Below are positions 5,785 to 6,745 of a DNA stretch of 6,745 nt, piece by piece. The stretch is from NCBI GenBank assembly GCA_030447145.1, contig JAUJLY010000161.1, positions 1 to 6,745 on the forward strand, in the 5' to 3' direction. The position numbers were made by a program, and so were the translations under genes. Within the stretch, counting starts at the first letter, position 1; the number at the start of each line of letters is the position of its first letter. The notes below the pieces were generated by a model. That model saw only the letters and a list, made by a program, of their open reading frames with translations. It made no database searches and had not been told where the DNA came from. The DNA comes from Thermomicrobiales bacterium (GTDB taxonomy: Bacteria > Chloroflexota > Chloroflexia > Thermomicrobiales > UBA6265).

Positions 5785-6745
5785 ATGACTGCGCCCGGTG
5801 AGAGCACGTCCGTATCCTCGTCCCCCGGTCTGTCGGTGACGTGCATGGCCTGTGGACGAACCTTCGACGGTCACCAGTCCCTCACCACCTGCCCGGCATG
5901 TGGCGGATTGCTGGACGCCTGGATCGACGTTGCGCAGCAGCTCACGCCCGCGTCGTTCGATGCCCCGAAGGGATCGTTCGAGGCGCTCTCCGGCGTGTGG
6001 CGTTTCCGACCGCTCCTGCCTCCCATCGCCGACGAGCACATCGTCACCCGGTACGAAGGCAACACCCCGCTTTACTGGGACGATCGCCTCGGCGCGTACG
6101 CCGGCCTTACTACTGGCCGCTTCGGAGTGAAGCACGAGGGGCACAACCCGACGGGCTCATTTAAGGATCGCGGCATGACCGTTGCCCTTACCCATGCCAA
6201 GGCGACCGGAGCGCGGATCGTCGCCTGCGCCTCGACCGGTAATACCTCTGCCTCACTTGCCTCCTATGCTGCGACCGCCGGTATACCGGCCATGGTCCTG
6301 ATACCGGATGGGAAGATCAGCGCCAGCAAGCTGAGCCAGACGATTGCATACGGCGCAACTGTCGTCCAGGTCGAAGGCGACTTCGATGTTGCGCTCCAGC
6401 TCCTGCGCCAGATGACGGACACCTACGATGTCTACCTCGCCAACTCCGTTAACCCCTTCCGGCCCGAGGGACAAAAGACGATCGTTTTCGAGATTTTGGA
6501 CGCCCTCGGCTGGCAGGTTCCCGACATCATTGCCCTGCCCGGCGGCAATCTCGGCAATACGGCCGCGTTCGGCAAGGCCCTTTCGGAAGCCTTTCAGGTC
6601 GGGCTGATCGACAAGCTCCCCCGTATTGCGACCATCCAGGCCGCGGGTGCCGCCCCCTTTGCTGCATTCTATGAGTCCGGCGTCGATCACTCCGAACCCG
6701 TACAGGCTGACACCATCGCCACGGCGGTCAAGATCGGCGCCGCGG
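5785..6745 (+). CDS. thrC: Threonine synthase, N-terminal part (cut by window edge)
   Basis: The enzyme converts O-phospho-L-homoserine to L-threonine with pyridoxal phosphate, the last step of threonine synthesis in the cytoplasm. The frame is open from the ATG at 5785 to the right edge (320 codons seen), so the stop lies outside; complete homologues are about 390-450 residues. A four-cysteine zinc ribbon (C20-x2-C23, C36-x2-C39) precedes the catalytic core. NPTGSFKDRG (121-130) carries the PLP Schiff-base lysine, Lys127. ASTGNTSAS (149-157) and the phosphate-binding loop PGGNLGN (252-258) are the other hallmarks, and NPFRPEGQKT fits ThrC better than cysteine synthase or threonine dehydratase. 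GAGAGGA (5767-5773) lies 11 bases before the ATG, a slightly long but usable spacing. No hom or thrB gene is visible on this side. Confidence 0.95.
   Translation, partial: MTAPGESTSVSSSPGLSVTCMACGRTFDGHQSLTTCPACGGLLDAWIDVAQQLTPASFDAPKGSFEALSGVWRFRPLLPPIADEHIVTRYEGNTPLYWDDRLGAYAGLTTGRFGVKHEGHNPTGSFKDRGMTVALTHAKATGARIVACASTGNTSASLASYAATAGIPAMVLIPDGKISASKLSQTIAYGATVVQVEGDFDVALQLLRQMTDTYDVYLANSVNPFRPEGQKTIVFEILDALGWQVPDIIALPGGNLGNTAAFGKALSEAFQVGLIDKLPRIATIQAAGAAPFAAFYESGVDHSEPVQADTIATAVKIGAA

Noticed and set aside
6253..6690. A 145-codon minus-strand open frame inside thrC
   Set aside because: It is the antisense shadow of the conserved PLP-enzyme core and has no recognisable motif of its own.
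1..6745. CRISPR array, insertion sequence, phage or tRNA/rRNA gene
   Set aside because: No regularly spaced repeats, transposase or integrase motifs, terminal inverted repeats or tRNA-like cloverleaf were seen on either strand.

Overview
The window is ordinary high-GC bacterial chromosome, gene-dense, with clear purine-rich Shine-Dalgarno sites. Several features together suggest a Gram-positive-like or monoderm lineage, most likely Chloroflexota of the Thermomicrobia/Sphaerobacter type: a secreted class F-like sortase with an E-S-T-P linker, a twin-arginine-like signal peptide, an NfeD/slipin pair, a stand-alone PspC protein and a threonine synthase with an N-terminal zinc ribbon. The lineage is inferred from protein style only.

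Layout, left to right. Positions 1-200 hold no gene; a strong minus-strand intrinsic terminator (62-97) lies there. A small heat shock protein (Hsp20) gene runs leftward (201-710) from a near-consensus sigma-70 promoter (787-815). Divergent to it, a rightward pair encodes the membrane serine protease NfeD (925-2342) and a slipin/stomatin SPFH protein (2445-3392). This is the classic protease-substrate/scaffold pair. NfeD is split into two reading frames by a one-base shift near 1750, inside an otherwise intact coding region. Convergent with slipin, 14 bp away, a phosphotransferase of the aminoglycoside-phosphotransferase fold runs leftward (3407-4390). Divergent from it, a class F-like sortase runs rightward (4515-5246), followed by a 70-residue PspC-domain membrane protein (5434-5646) and threonine synthase (5785 to the right edge, incomplete).

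How the genes fit together: Hsp20, NfeD plus slipin, and PspC all plausibly concern protein or membrane quality and envelope stress, though only NfeD and slipin are likely to share a transcript. The sortase is an envelope enzyme with no visible substrate in the window. The kinase-fold protein and threonine synthase look like unrelated neighbours. No CRISPR array, mobile element, rRNA or tRNA was seen. I found no clear sign of a previously undescribed multi-gene system. The most notable points are the NfeD frameshift, the conserved hydrophobic segment in slipin that matches the known NfeD target region, the consensus hsp20 promoter with repeats in its leader, and the orphan sortase.
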